Positions 20,327-28,108 of a DNA stretch of 64,000 bases are shown here, in pieces. A model generated the notes under the pieces. The model did no database searches. It was given only the letters and a program-made list of their open reading frames with translations, and was not told the DNA's origin. The DNA comes from Actinomycetota bacterium (GTDB lineage: Bacteria > Actinomycetota > CADDZG01 > WHSQ01). The stretch covers positions 682,027 to 746,026 of the forward strand of contig JAUJNI010000002.1 in assembly GCA_030446465.1 (NCBI GenBank), read 5' to 3'. The number at the start of each line of letters is the position of its first letter. The first letter of the stretch is position 1. The position numbers and the translations under genes are program-made.

Positions 20327-21028
20327 GTGCCGCTATCCAGGTCGCGCGACTATCTGAGCATCGGTGAGGTCCTCGAGAGCGTCAAAGAAGAGTTCCCAGA
20401 CATCAGCATCTCCAAGATCCGATTTCTCGAGTCCGAAGGGCTGATCAGCCCGGAGCGAACGGGGTCTGGGTACCGGAAGTTCTTCGAGGGCGACCTGGCG
20501 CGGCTCCGTTACATCCTCGGCCTGCAGCGAGACCAGTTTCTGCCGCTGCGGGTGATCCGAGAGCGCCTCGAGCAGGTAGAAGCCAACGGAGGCGTCCCGC
20601 CGTCCCCTGAGGCCCCTGCCAACCCCGCCGCCGGCTCCACGGCGGCTCCACCCACCCCGTCCACCACCGACGTGCAACTGAGCCGGCAGGAGCTGAGCGA
20701 GGCCTCGGGCCTGTCCGAGAGGGATCTCGCAGGCCTCCAGGATTTCGGGCTCCTCGCGGGTAACGGCGTCTACGACGGCAACGATCTAGTGGTGGCCACG
20801 GCCGCTCGGCGTCTGTTCGACTACGGACTCGAGCCTCGCCATCTCCGCATCTACCGGCAGTGGGCCGAGCGCGAGGCCGCATTCATCGAGCAGATCGTCG
20901 GTCCCGTCACCAAGCGGCGGAAGCCTCAGGCCCAGGAAGAGGCTGCGCAGACGAGCGCCGAGCTGATGGATCTCTCTCGTCGGCTGCGCGAGGCCCTGCT
21001 GCGCTCCCACCTCCAGCAGCTGCTCTGA
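20327..21028 (+). CDS. MerR-family transcriptional regulator (Rv1828-like)
   Basis: A 233-residue protein starting at GTG 20327 after CGGAGG. The N-terminal winged helix has YLSIGEVLESVKEEFPDISISKIRFLESEGLI-type MerR features, ending in SGYRKFFEGDLARLRYIL. The C-terminal part contains a second helical domain and a charged tail. The order gcvH, garA, merR matches the mycobacterial Rv1826-Rv1828 set, where the homologue is an atypical MerR regulator. Target genes are not evident. Confidence 0.85.
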   Translation: MPLSRSRDYLSIGEVLESVKEEFPDISISKIRFLESEGLISPERTGSGYRKFFEGDLARLRYILGLQRDQFLPLRVIRERLEQVEANGGVPPSPEAPANPAAGSTAAPPTPSTTDVQLSRQELSEASGLSERDLAGLQDFGLLAGNGVYDGNDLVVATAARRLFDYGLEPRHLRIYRQWAEREAAFIEQIVGPVTKRRKPQAQEEAAQTSAELMDLSRRLREALLRSHLQQLL

Positions 21029-21043
21029 CGTTCCCCTTAGTGC

Positions 21044-21066
21044 CTTGTCGACAAGTCGACTTATCG
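21044..21066. repeat. Intergenic repeat, copy 8, overlapping the 5' end of the carboxypeptidase gene
   Basis: CTTGTCGACAAG (21044-21055) is a perfect 12-bp palindrome followed by TCGACTTATCG. The TTG inside it is the only start that gives the next gene a signal peptide. Confidence 0.6.
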
Positions 21067-21950
21067 CTTTAAGCATTTCCTGCCTGGTCATGCTTCAGGC
21101 GCCCGCTCTGTCCGGCGTCGCCCCCTCGAGGCCTCGGGTCTCTTGCAGGGCCTGCTTTCTTATCGATGACGGGGGCCGTGTGCTGTTTCGTAGCAACGCT
21201 TCTCGGGAGCTGGCCAATGCCAGCACCACCAAGATGGTCACCGCCGTGCTGGTCAGCCGAGCAGGCGCAGTGGGGGATACCAGCACCGTGTCGGCGCAAG
21301 CTGCGGCGACGGGGCAGGGGGGTGTCGATCTGGAGGCGGGCGCCGCTTACAGCATCCGGGACCTTCTGTACGCGCTTCTGCTCACGTCCTCCAACGACGC
21401 GGCAGTAGCGCTTGCGGAGCACGTAGCCGGGTCGGAGGAGGCTTTTGTCGACAGGATGAACCGACTGGCCGGTGACCTCGGGCTCCGACACACCGAGTTC
21501 GTCACCTCTCATGGGCTCGACAGGCCCGGGCACTACTCGAGCGCAAGAGATCTAGCCCGTATAGCGGCGCTGCTCCTCAGCGACCCAGACTTGGCCAAGA
21601 TAGTGGCGACCCCCTCCGTCAGGGTCGCCACCGAGAGCGGTCCCTCCAAGATCGATAACACTAACGCTCTGCTCGAGACTTATAGGGGTGCCGTGGGTGT
21701 CAAGACCGGTTCCTCGGGTGACGCGGGGGAGGTTCTCGTTGCCGCCGCGGTCCGCGGGGACCGGCGTCTTATCGCCGTCGCAATGGGCTCGCCCGACGCC
21801 GCAGCAGATGCGGCAAAGCTGCTGGACTATGGTTTCGCAAGGCTGCGAAGGACGGTGCTGGTCGGGGTCGGCACGGTCGTCGGCCGGCTTGCTCGAGCCT
21901 TCGTGGAGCTGGTCGGAGCGGGTCACCACGGTGCGGGGCTCCTGAAGTGA
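21045..21950 (+). CDS. D-alanyl-D-alanine carboxypeptidase (penicillin-binding protein, S11 family)
   Basis: A 301-residue exported enzyme trimming D-Ala from peptidoglycan stem peptides. Catalytic motifs are SxxK in NASTTKMV (about residue 61), SSND (about 113) and KTG in GVKTGSSGDAGE (about 226). A signal peptide (LIALSISCLVMLQAPALSG) is present only if translation starts at TTG 21045, within the palindromic repeat; ATG 21090 would remove it. No ribosome binding site is visible. The C-terminal anchor region of some DacA proteins is absent. Confidence 0.85.
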   Translation: MSTSRLIALSISCLVMLQAPALSGVAPSRPRVSCRACFLIDDGGRVLFRSNASRELANASTTKMVTAVLVSRAGAVGDTSTVSAQAAATGQGGVDLEAGAAYSIRDLLYALLLTSSNDAAVALAEHVAGSEEAFVDRMNRLAGDLGLRHTEFVTSHGLDRPGHYSSARDLARIAALLLSDPDLAKIVATPSVRVATESGPSKIDNTNALLETYRGAVGVKTGSSGDAGEVLVAAAVRGDRRLIAVAMGSPDAAADAAKLLDYGFARLRRTVLVGVGTVVGRLARAFVELVGAGHHGAGLLK

Positions 21951-22540
21951 TCGAGGATGATGCGGGCCGGCTGGTGGGGCGCACTCTGGTAAGTGCGGCT
22001 TCCCTGAGAGAGCGCGTTGGCGTGCTCGGCGCCCAGATCGCAGAGAGTTACTCCGACCTCACGCAGCCGCCGCTGCTCATCAGCGTGCTCAAAGGCTCGA
22101 CCTTCTTCCTCGCCGATCTCATGAGGGCCATGAGCATCGACCTGAACCTCGATTTCATGTCCATCTCGTCCTACGGATCGCCGGGGATAGTCCGCATCCT
22201 CAAGGACCTCGAAACAGATGTGTCTGGTCGAGACCTCTTGATCGTGGAGGACATCGTCGACACTGGGCTGACGCTCAACTACCTACGAAAGACATTGCGG
22301 CAGAGAGACCCTGCATCGCTGAGGACGGTTACGCTGCTGGACAAAGCCGCAAGGCGAATCGTGCCGGTGGAGGTTGAGTACAAGGGGTTTGAGATCCCCG
22401 ACGTTTTCGTCGTCGGTTACGGCCTCGACTTCCAGGGCCGCTACAGGAACTGCCCCGCCATCCTGGCCGTGCGAGACATCGCTAGGTTGGCAAACGATCC
22501 CTTGGTGCTCGTGGATCAGCTTTACGGAAAAGCGCGGTGA
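21947..22540 (+). CDS. hpt: Hypoxanthine/purine phosphoribosyltransferase
   Basis: A 197-residue enzyme making IMP or GMP from base and PRPP. The PRPP-binding motif LLIVEDIVDTGLTL (about residues 97-110) and the SSYGSPGIVRILKDL loop are present, as is the terminal VVGYGLDFQGRYRNCP segment. GTG 21947 overlaps the preceding stop (GTGA). In many actinobacteria hpt lies elsewhere, next to tilS and ftsH. Confidence 0.92.
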   Translation: MIEDDAGRLVGRTLVSAASLRERVGVLGAQIAESYSDLTQPPLLISVLKGSTFFLADLMRAMSIDLNLDFMSISSYGSPGIVRILKDLETDVSGRDLLIVEDIVDTGLTLNYLRKTLRQRDPASLRTVTLLDKAARRIVPVEVEYKGFEIPDVFVVGYGLDFQGRYRNCPAILAVRDIARLANDPLVLVDQLYGKAR

Positions 22541-22559
22541 CGATGTTAGCCTCGCAGCC

Positions 22560-23039
22560 ATGATCGAGCTGTCGCTCGTAGGAGTGAGGGTCGAGCTTCC
22601 GTCCAATCAGCCCATTGTGCTGCTGAAGGAAGCGAGTGGTGACCGCTACCTGCCGATTTGGATAGGTGCCGACGTAGCGACCGCGATCGCGTTTGCGCTT
22701 CAAGGCATCCAAACGCCGCGGCCAATGACCCACGATCTCTTGCGGGACATCTTGACGGGAACCAACGTCGAGGTGGAGCGAATCATCATCAGCGAGCTCG
22801 TGGACCAGACTTTCTTCGCAGTGATCCGCATGGTGGCCAACGGTCGTACCACGGAGGTGTCTTCCAGACCGAGCGACGCGATTGCGCTTGCCGTGCGGAT
22901 CAACGCGCCCATTTACGCCGGGGAAGAGGTTCTCGAGCAGGCTGGGATCGAGCTGAGGGACGAGGAGGAGAGCGAGGTCGAGAGGTTCAGGGCATTTCTC
23001 GACCAGGTGACGCCCGAAGACTTCGCAAGTGGCGCGTGA
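22560..23039 (+). CDS. Bifunctional nuclease family protein (DUF151)
   Basis: A 159-residue protein. The core VLLKEASGDRYLPIWIGADVA at the start and SSRPSDAIALAVRINAPIY near residue 100 are diagnostic of the DUF151 family, some members of which have DNase/RNase activity in vitro. It corresponds in position to Rv1829. ATG 22560 is chosen because the frame upstream lies over hpt. Confidence 0.88.
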   Translation: MIELSLVGVRVELPSNQPIVLLKEASGDRYLPIWIGADVATAIAFALQGIQTPRPMTHDLLRDILTGTNVEVERIIISELVDQTFFAVIRMVANGRTTEVSSRPSDAIALAVRINAPIYAGEEVLEQAGIELRDEEESEVERFRAFLDQVTPEDFASGA

Positions 23040-23070
23040 GAAGGGCTGTACCTCTACGTCACCGTTGTGG

Positions 23071-23099
23071 TTGACATGGTTGCTGTGCCGTCGTACGGT
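23071..23099 (+). promoter_or_regulatory. Candidate sigma-70-type promoter for the second MerR gene
   Basis: TTGACA at 23071-23076 and TACGGT at 23094-23099 are 17 bases apart, in the 142-base gap before the MerR gene. The -35 box is a perfect consensus. Confidence 0.6.
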
Positions 23100-23181
23100 T
23101 GCAAGCACGTAACTACGAGCTTGTGACTCTAGTGCGGGTCTGACAGCGAGCGCACCTTCGCCACGACAGGGAGGCAACCGG

Positions 23182-23664
23182 ATGGACGAGCTTGGTTACC
23201 GCGGGCCCCAGGCTTGCAAGGTCGTAGGGATCACCTACCGGCAGCTGGACTACTGGACTCGGACCAACTTGGTCATCCCATCCATAAGGGAGGCCGATGG
23301 ATCGGGCACTCAGCGCCTGTACTCCTTCAACGACCTTCTCCAGCTCAAAGTCGTGAAGGAGCTGACCGAGGCCGGGGCCAGCCTGCAGAAGGTCCGTCAG
23401 TCGATCGACTACGTCCGGGACAACATCGAGGGAGACTGGTCCTCGGTCACCATCGCGACCGACGGCGCTCGAGTCTATGCGTGCACCTCTGATGCCGAGG
23501 TCCTGGATCTCTTGCGGTCGGGGCAAGGGGTTCTTGGAGCGGTGGTCGCAGTGAGCAAGGTCAAAGAGCAACTAACCGGCAGTTTGCGCGAGCTCCGTCC
23601 CGACGAGCAAGATACGGATTACGGTGAGGCGAGCAACGGCCGGCTGCAAGTGAGGGAGGCCTAG
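23182..23664 (+). CDS. MerR-family transcriptional regulator (Rv1830-like)
   Basis: A 160-residue protein starting at ATG 23182 after GGGAGGC. The winged helix shows GYRGPQACKVVGITYRQLDY, then TNLVIPSI and RLYSFNDLLQLKVVKEL, typical of MerR. It completes the gcvH-garA-merR-DUF151-merR order of mycobacteria. The C-terminal part (about residues 85-160) probably dimerises or senses a ligand; nothing specific is recognisable. Confidence 0.86.
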   Translation: MDELGYRGPQACKVVGITYRQLDYWTRTNLVIPSIREADGSGTQRLYSFNDLLQLKVVKELTEAGASLQKVRQSIDYVRDNIEGDWSSVTIATDGARVYACTSDAEVLDLLRSGQGVLGAVVAVSKVKEQLTGSLRELRPDEQDTDYGEASNGRLQVREA

Positions 23665-23689
23665 GTCATCTCGAAAATCGGGGGCCCGC

Positions 23690-24136
23690 TTGGGCCCTGA
23701 CTGGCGACCCGTGCTTCCGCACGAGCAAGTCAAGTTCGCACACAACTCCGAGCGCCAGTTCGCCATGCTGCTCGACTTCTATCAGATCGATTGGCGATAC
23801 GAACCGACCACCTTCGACATCGAATGGGATCGCGACGGTAACCCGACACAACGCTTCTCGCCCGACTTCTACCTGCCGGAGTTCGATCTCTACATCGAGA
23901 TCACGACTCTTAACCAGAAGCTGGTCACCAAAAAGAATCGCAAGGTCAGGCGACTTATTTCGCTCTATCCGGACGTGCGCTGCAAGATCCTGTATCAACG
24001 CGACTACCTGAACCTGTTGGTGAAGTACGGGTTGGAGGAGCCCTCTCAGGGTGCCCTCGTAGCCGACGAGGCTAAGCGTGCCGATGAACTAGGCGAGGAG
24101 TCGCCGCCCTTCTTGGGTCCTGCCCTTGCCGGCTGA
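23690..24136 (+). CDS. Small protein with restriction-endonuclease-like (PD-(D/E)xK) core
   Basis: A 148-residue protein. Residues about 58-85 read RFSPDFYLPEFDLYIEITTL followed by NQKLVTKKNRKVRRL, which matches the PD...E...K layout of restriction-endonuclease-like nucleases (Asp in SPDF, Glu in YIEI, then Lys). Start is TTG 23690 or GTG 23711; both leave the core intact. It overlaps gcvT by 11 bases. A conserved hypothetical at best; nuclease activity is inferred from the motif and its role in the gcv cluster is unexplained. Confidence 0.6.
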   Translation: MGPDWRPVLPHEQVKFAHNSERQFAMLLDFYQIDWRYEPTTFDIEWDRDGNPTQRFSPDFYLPEFDLYIEITTLNQKLVTKKNRKVRRLISLYPDVRCKILYQRDYLNLLVKYGLEEPSQGALVADEAKRADELGEESPPFLGPALAG

Positions 24137-25229
24137 GGACGACGGCAGGGCGTCACCGCTGCTCGCCGAGCATCGCAGGCTGGGCGCCCGCCTCACCGAG
24201 TTTGCAGGCTGGGAGATGCCGCTTCAGTACACGGGCGTCATTGCCGAGCACAACGCGGTGCGCACCGCTACCGGGGTGTTCGACGTGAGCCATCTCGGAA
24301 AGCTGCGGGTAAGCGGCGCAGGGTCTGGCGAGGCCCTGCAACACGCGCTTACTACCGACGTCCTCGCGCTCGCTCCCGGAAGGGCGTCGTATTCGCTGGT
24401 ACTGACGGAAAGCGGCGGGGTGGTCGATGACGTCTTCCTCTATCGCCTCGCCGGCGATGAGTGGCTCGTGGTGCCCAACGCGGCGAACGTCGGGTCGGTC
24501 GCCCGCATGATCGATTCATCGGGTGGGCGTCCCGTTGACGAATGGGACCGTTGGGCGATCCTCGCCGTCCAGGGCCCGGAGTCGTTCGACGTCTTCCGGC
24601 GCGCTTTTCCAAACAGTCGTGCAACGGAGCTCTCGCTGTACTCGTGGACCAACATCGACGTCTACGGCCACCAGGGGTTGGTGGCTAGAACCGGTTACAC
24701 GGGGGAGCGAGGCTTCGAGCTCTACGCTCCGGCCGAGGTCGCGACGGACGCCTTCCGTGCGCTCCTGGCGGCCGGTGCCCGGCCGGTAGGGCTGGGCGCG
24801 AGGGACACGCTGAGGCTAGAGATGGGTTACGCCCTCTATGGACACGAGCTAAGGCTCGACATCAACCCCTTAGAGGCGGGACTTGGCTGGGCCCTTGCAT
24901 GGCCGACCTCGTTCAGAGGTGCCGACGCTTTGCTCCGCGTAAAGGAAGCGGGCGTCGCCAGGAAGCTCTTTGGAGTGAGGTGCAAAGACCGCGGCGTCCC
25001 CCGTCAGGGGCACGAGGTGCGGTGGGGCGACGCCAAGGTGGGGGAGGTAACCAGCGGAAACTTCTCTCCCACGCTCGGCACGGGAATAGCGCTCGCCCTC
25101 GGACCACGCGCTCAGGCACCGGACCCGGGGGCCCGCGTGCAGGTGGAGGCGCGCGGCCGTCGCATCAAGGGCGATATCGTCAAGCCGCCTTTCATCGACA
25201 AGCGAAGCAACAAGACTACTAGTCAATAA
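24126..25229 (+). CDS. gcvT: Aminomethyltransferase (glycine cleavage T protein)
   Basis: A 367-residue folate-dependent enzyme releasing ammonia and methylene-THF from the aminomethylated H protein. Features are LTEFAGWEMPLQYTGVIAEH, GVFDVSHLGKLRVSG (folate-site Asp), YTGERGFELYAP and GARDTLRLEMGYALYGHEL. TTG 24126 lies inside the preceding gene. Length is normal. Confidence 0.95.
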   Translation: MPAEDDGRASPLLAEHRRLGARLTEFAGWEMPLQYTGVIAEHNAVRTATGVFDVSHLGKLRVSGAGSGEALQHALTTDVLALAPGRASYSLVLTESGGVVDDVFLYRLAGDEWLVVPNAANVGSVARMIDSSGGRPVDEWDRWAILAVQGPESFDVFRRAFPNSRATELSLYSWTNIDVYGHQGLVARTGYTGERGFELYAPAEVATDAFRALLAAGARPVGLGARDTLRLEMGYALYGHELRLDINPLEAGLGWALAWPTSFRGADALLRVKEAGVARKLFGVRCKDRGVPRQGHEVRWGDAKVGEVTSGNFSPTLGTGIALALGPRAQAPDPGARVQVEARGRRIKGDIVKPPFIDKRSNKTTSQ

Positions 25230-25239
25230 GTCGACAAAC
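25212..25239. repeat. Intergenic repeat, copy 9
   Basis: Around the gcvT stop the sequence reads AAGACTACTAGTCAATAAG followed by TCGACAAAC. It combines the ACTAGT and AAGTCGAC words seen in copies 2 and 7. Confidence 0.45.
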
Positions 25240-25252
25240 CGAAAGAGAGCTC

Positions 25253-26596
25253 GTGGACTTCACGCCTCACACCCCCGAAGACGTCTCAGCCATGCTCGAG
25301 GCGATCGGGGCCCCCAGTGTGGAGACGCTGTTCGATGCGGTGCCCGAGCCGGTCCGACTGGGTCGAGGTCTCCGCGTTCCCGAGTCCCTCGACGAGGTCG
25401 AGCTTCTCGACCACCTAAGGTCGATGGCGGCCCGCAGCAAGGGGGCGCAGGAACTGATCTGTTTCGCGGGGGGAGGCAGCTACGATCATCACCTTCCGCC
25501 GGTCGTGCATGCGCTTGCAAGCCGGGCCGAGTTCTCAACCTCGTACACGCCTTACCAGCCCGAGCTGTCCCAGGGCGTGCTCCAGGCCCTCTTCGAGTTC
25601 CAGAGCTCCATCTGCGCCCTCTACGGCATGGAGGTCGCCAACGCGTCGCTGTACGACGGGGCGAATGCGCTGGTGGAGGCGGTGAACCTGGCGGTCAGGT
25701 CAACCGGGCGCGACCGGGTCCTGGTCGGCTCGAGCGTGCACCCCCACTACCTTCAGGTACTCGACACCTATACCTCAGGTTTAGAGCTCGACATCGTTAG
25801 GCTGCCGGTGGCGGAGGACGGCGTGGTGGAGTGGAGCGAGGTGCCGGCCGAGGGGGCCGCCGCGCTGGTCGTGGCCTACCCGAACTTCTTCGGCAGGCTG
25901 GAGGATGTCGAGGCCGCCGCGCGAGTCGCGCACGCCAGCGGCGCGCTCTGCATAGCGGTCACCGACCCCACCGCGATGGGGATCCTCGAGTCTCCGGGCG
26001 CCCTCGGCGCGGACGTCGCCGTCGGAGAGGGCCAGGCCCTCGGCAACTCGATGTCGTACGGCGGCCCCTACGTGGGGCTATTCGCCACCAAGCTCGAAGT
26101 GGTTCGTCAGGTGCCGGGCCGGATCGTGGGGGAGACCAGGGACGCGGACGACAGGCGAGCCTACGTGCTGACGCTACAGGCGCGTGAGCAGCACATCCGC
26201 AGGGCCAGAGCGACTTCGAATGTCTGCACGAACCAAACGCTGATGGCCATAGCGGCCGCCATCCACCTCGCGTGGCTGGGCCCCGAGGGATTGACAAGGC
26301 TGGGTGAGCTCTGCGCTCGAAGGACTGCCTTTGCGGCGAAGCGGCTGTCCGAGATCCCCGGCTGCAGGGTCCGCTTCGACGGCCCTCGCTTCAAGGAGAT
26401 CGTTCTGGAGACGCCCCTCGAGTCGGGTCGGCTCGCTCGAGCGCTGGCCCAACGCGGCTTCATCGCGGGTCCCTCCCTTGGCTCATGGTGGCCGGACCTG
26501 ACCAACTGCTTGCTGGTCGCGGTGACCGAACGCCGCACCGCAGAAGACATCACGGGGCTTGCGGAGGCGATCGAGAAGGAGCTGGCTGAGCAATGA
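25253..26596 (+). CDS. gcvPA: Glycine dehydrogenase (decarboxylating) subunit 1
   Basis: A 447-residue subunit of the P protein. It begins FTPHTPEDVSAMLEAIGAPS, the GcvPA signature, and has GGGSYDHHLPPVV and SYTPYQPELSQGVLQALFEF. GTG 25253 follows AAAGAGAG. The stop overlaps the gcvPB ATG. A two-subunit P protein is common in Firmicutes, Thermotogae and some deep actinobacteria, and differs from the single-chain GcvP of Mycobacterium. Confidence 0.95.
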   Translation: MDFTPHTPEDVSAMLEAIGAPSVETLFDAVPEPVRLGRGLRVPESLDEVELLDHLRSMAARSKGAQELICFAGGGSYDHHLPPVVHALASRAEFSTSYTPYQPELSQGVLQALFEFQSSICALYGMEVANASLYDGANALVEAVNLAVRSTGRDRVLVGSSVHPHYLQVLDTYTSGLELDIVRLPVAEDGVVEWSEVPAEGAAALVVAYPNFFGRLEDVEAAARVAHASGALCIAVTDPTAMGILESPGALGADVAVGEGQALGNSMSYGGPYVGLFATKLEVVRQVPGRIVGETRDADDRRAYVLTLQAREQHIRRARATSNVCTNQTLMAIAAAIHLAWLGPEGLTRLGELCARRTAFAAKRLSEIPGCRVRFDGPRFKEIVLETPLESGRLARALAQRGFIAGPSLGSWWPDLTNCLLVAVTERRTAEDITGLAEAIEKELAEQ

Positions 26597-28104
26597 GCGA
26601 ACAGAGCGAAGGTTCGCTGCAGCCCTCCGGCGGGACGCGGCAGCTCGGGGCCGACTTCCCGCTGATCTTCGAGGAATCAAGGCCGGGCAGGCGGGCGTGG
26701 TCTCTGCCCGACGTCAAGGTCGATGCGCCGCCTCTCGAAGAGCTGATCCCGAGCAACCTGCGCAGGGCGACCCCTCCGGGCCTGCCCCAGGTGAGCGAAC
26801 GGGATCTGGTGCGCCACTACACGCGGATGTCCCAGCGCAATTGGGCAATAGACGTGGGGGCGTACCCTCTCGGGTCCTGCACGATGAAGTACAACCCGAA
26901 GGTGGCAGAAGAGGCGGCAGGGCTCCCCGGCTTCTCCAGCATTCATCCGATGGCGGACGACGAGCTGGTCCAGGGAGCTCTCGAGCTTCTCGGTCTGCTC
27001 CAGCGGGCATTGTGCGAGGCGACCGGCATGGCGGCATTGACCTTCCAGCCGGCTGCCGGCGCACAGGGTGAGCTCACCGGGTTGCTCATCATGCGCGCCT
27101 GGCATCGCAGCAAGGGCGACGTGCGCAAGCGGGTCATCATCCCCGACTCGGCCCACGGCACCAACCCGGCCAGCGTGACCCTTGCGGGATACGAGGCCCA
27201 AGAGGTTCGCTCGGACGACCGCGGGTTGGTCGATGTCGACGCGTTGAAGGCGGTCCTTGACGACGACGTCGCCGGGCTGATGCTCACCAATCCCAACACT
27301 CTCGGACTCTTCGAACGGGACATCCAGGAGATCGCGGCTGCAGTGCACGAGGTCGGCGGGCTTCTCTACTACGACGGGGCGAACTTCAATTCGATCGTCG
27401 GCATCGTCAGGCCGGGCGACATGGGCTTCGACATCGTGCACCTCAACCTCCACAAGACCTTTGCCACCCCTCATGGCGGCGGTGGACCCGGGTCCGGCCC
27501 CCTCGCGGTGTCACAAAGGCTCGAGCCCTTCCTGCCCGCGCCGGTATTGGAGTTCGACGAGGGATCGGAGAGATGGGGCTGGCAACACGACCGGCCCGAT
27601 TCCATCGGACGGATCCATTCTTTCCACGGCAACTTTGGGATCAACGTACGGGCGTACGCCTATCTGCGATCGCTCGGTCCCGAAGGCCTGCGGCGGGTTG
27701 CCGAGCTGGCCGTGCTCAACGCCAACTATCTCAAGACGCTGATCGAGGGATCTTTCCCCACCAAGTATCCGGGCAGCTGCATGCACGAGTTCGTGGCGTC
27801 GGCTACAGCGCTCAAGAAGCACGGGGTTCGGGCGATGGATGTTGCCAAGCGCCTTATCGATCTCGGGTACCACCCTCCGACCGTTTACTTCCCTCTCGTC
27901 GTCGAGGAGGCCTTGATGGTCGAGCCGACCGAGACCGAATCCAAGGAGACGATCGACGGCTTCGCTGCAGCTCTGAACCAGATAGCAGAGGAAGCGCAAG
28001 CCGACCCCGCGCTGCTGCACGAGGCTCCGACGACGACCCCGGTTCGCCGGCCGGACGAGGCGCGCGCCGCCCGCCGGCTGAAGGTTCGCTGGTCCGGCCC
28101 CTGA
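26593..28104 (+). CDS. gcvPB: Glycine dehydrogenase (decarboxylating) subunit 2
   Basis: A 503-residue PLP-dependent subunit that decarboxylates glycine and loads the aminomethyl group on GcvH. The PLP-binding Lys is in HLNLHKTFATPHGGGGPG (about residue 288), with YPLGSCTMKYNPK and HGTNPASVTLAGY also present. ATG 26593 overlaps the gcvPA stop (ATGA). With gcvH and gcvT nearby the system lacks only Lpd in this window. Confidence 0.95.
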   Translation: MSEQSEGSLQPSGGTRQLGADFPLIFEESRPGRRAWSLPDVKVDAPPLEELIPSNLRRATPPGLPQVSERDLVRHYTRMSQRNWAIDVGAYPLGSCTMKYNPKVAEEAAGLPGFSSIHPMADDELVQGALELLGLLQRALCEATGMAALTFQPAAGAQGELTGLLIMRAWHRSKGDVRKRVIIPDSAHGTNPASVTLAGYEAQEVRSDDRGLVDVDALKAVLDDDVAGLMLTNPNTLGLFERDIQEIAAAVHEVGGLLYYDGANFNSIVGIVRPGDMGFDIVHLNLHKTFATPHGGGGPGSGPLAVSQRLEPFLPAPVLEFDEGSERWGWQHDRPDSIGRIHSFHGNFGINVRAYAYLRSLGPEGLRRVAELAVLNANYLKTLIEGSFPTKYPGSCMHEFVASATALKKHGVRAMDVAKRLIDLGYHPPTVYFPLVVEEALMVEPTETESKETIDGFAAALNQIAEEAQADPALLHEAPTTTPVRRPDEARAARRLKVRWSGP

Positions 28105-28108
28105 GCAG

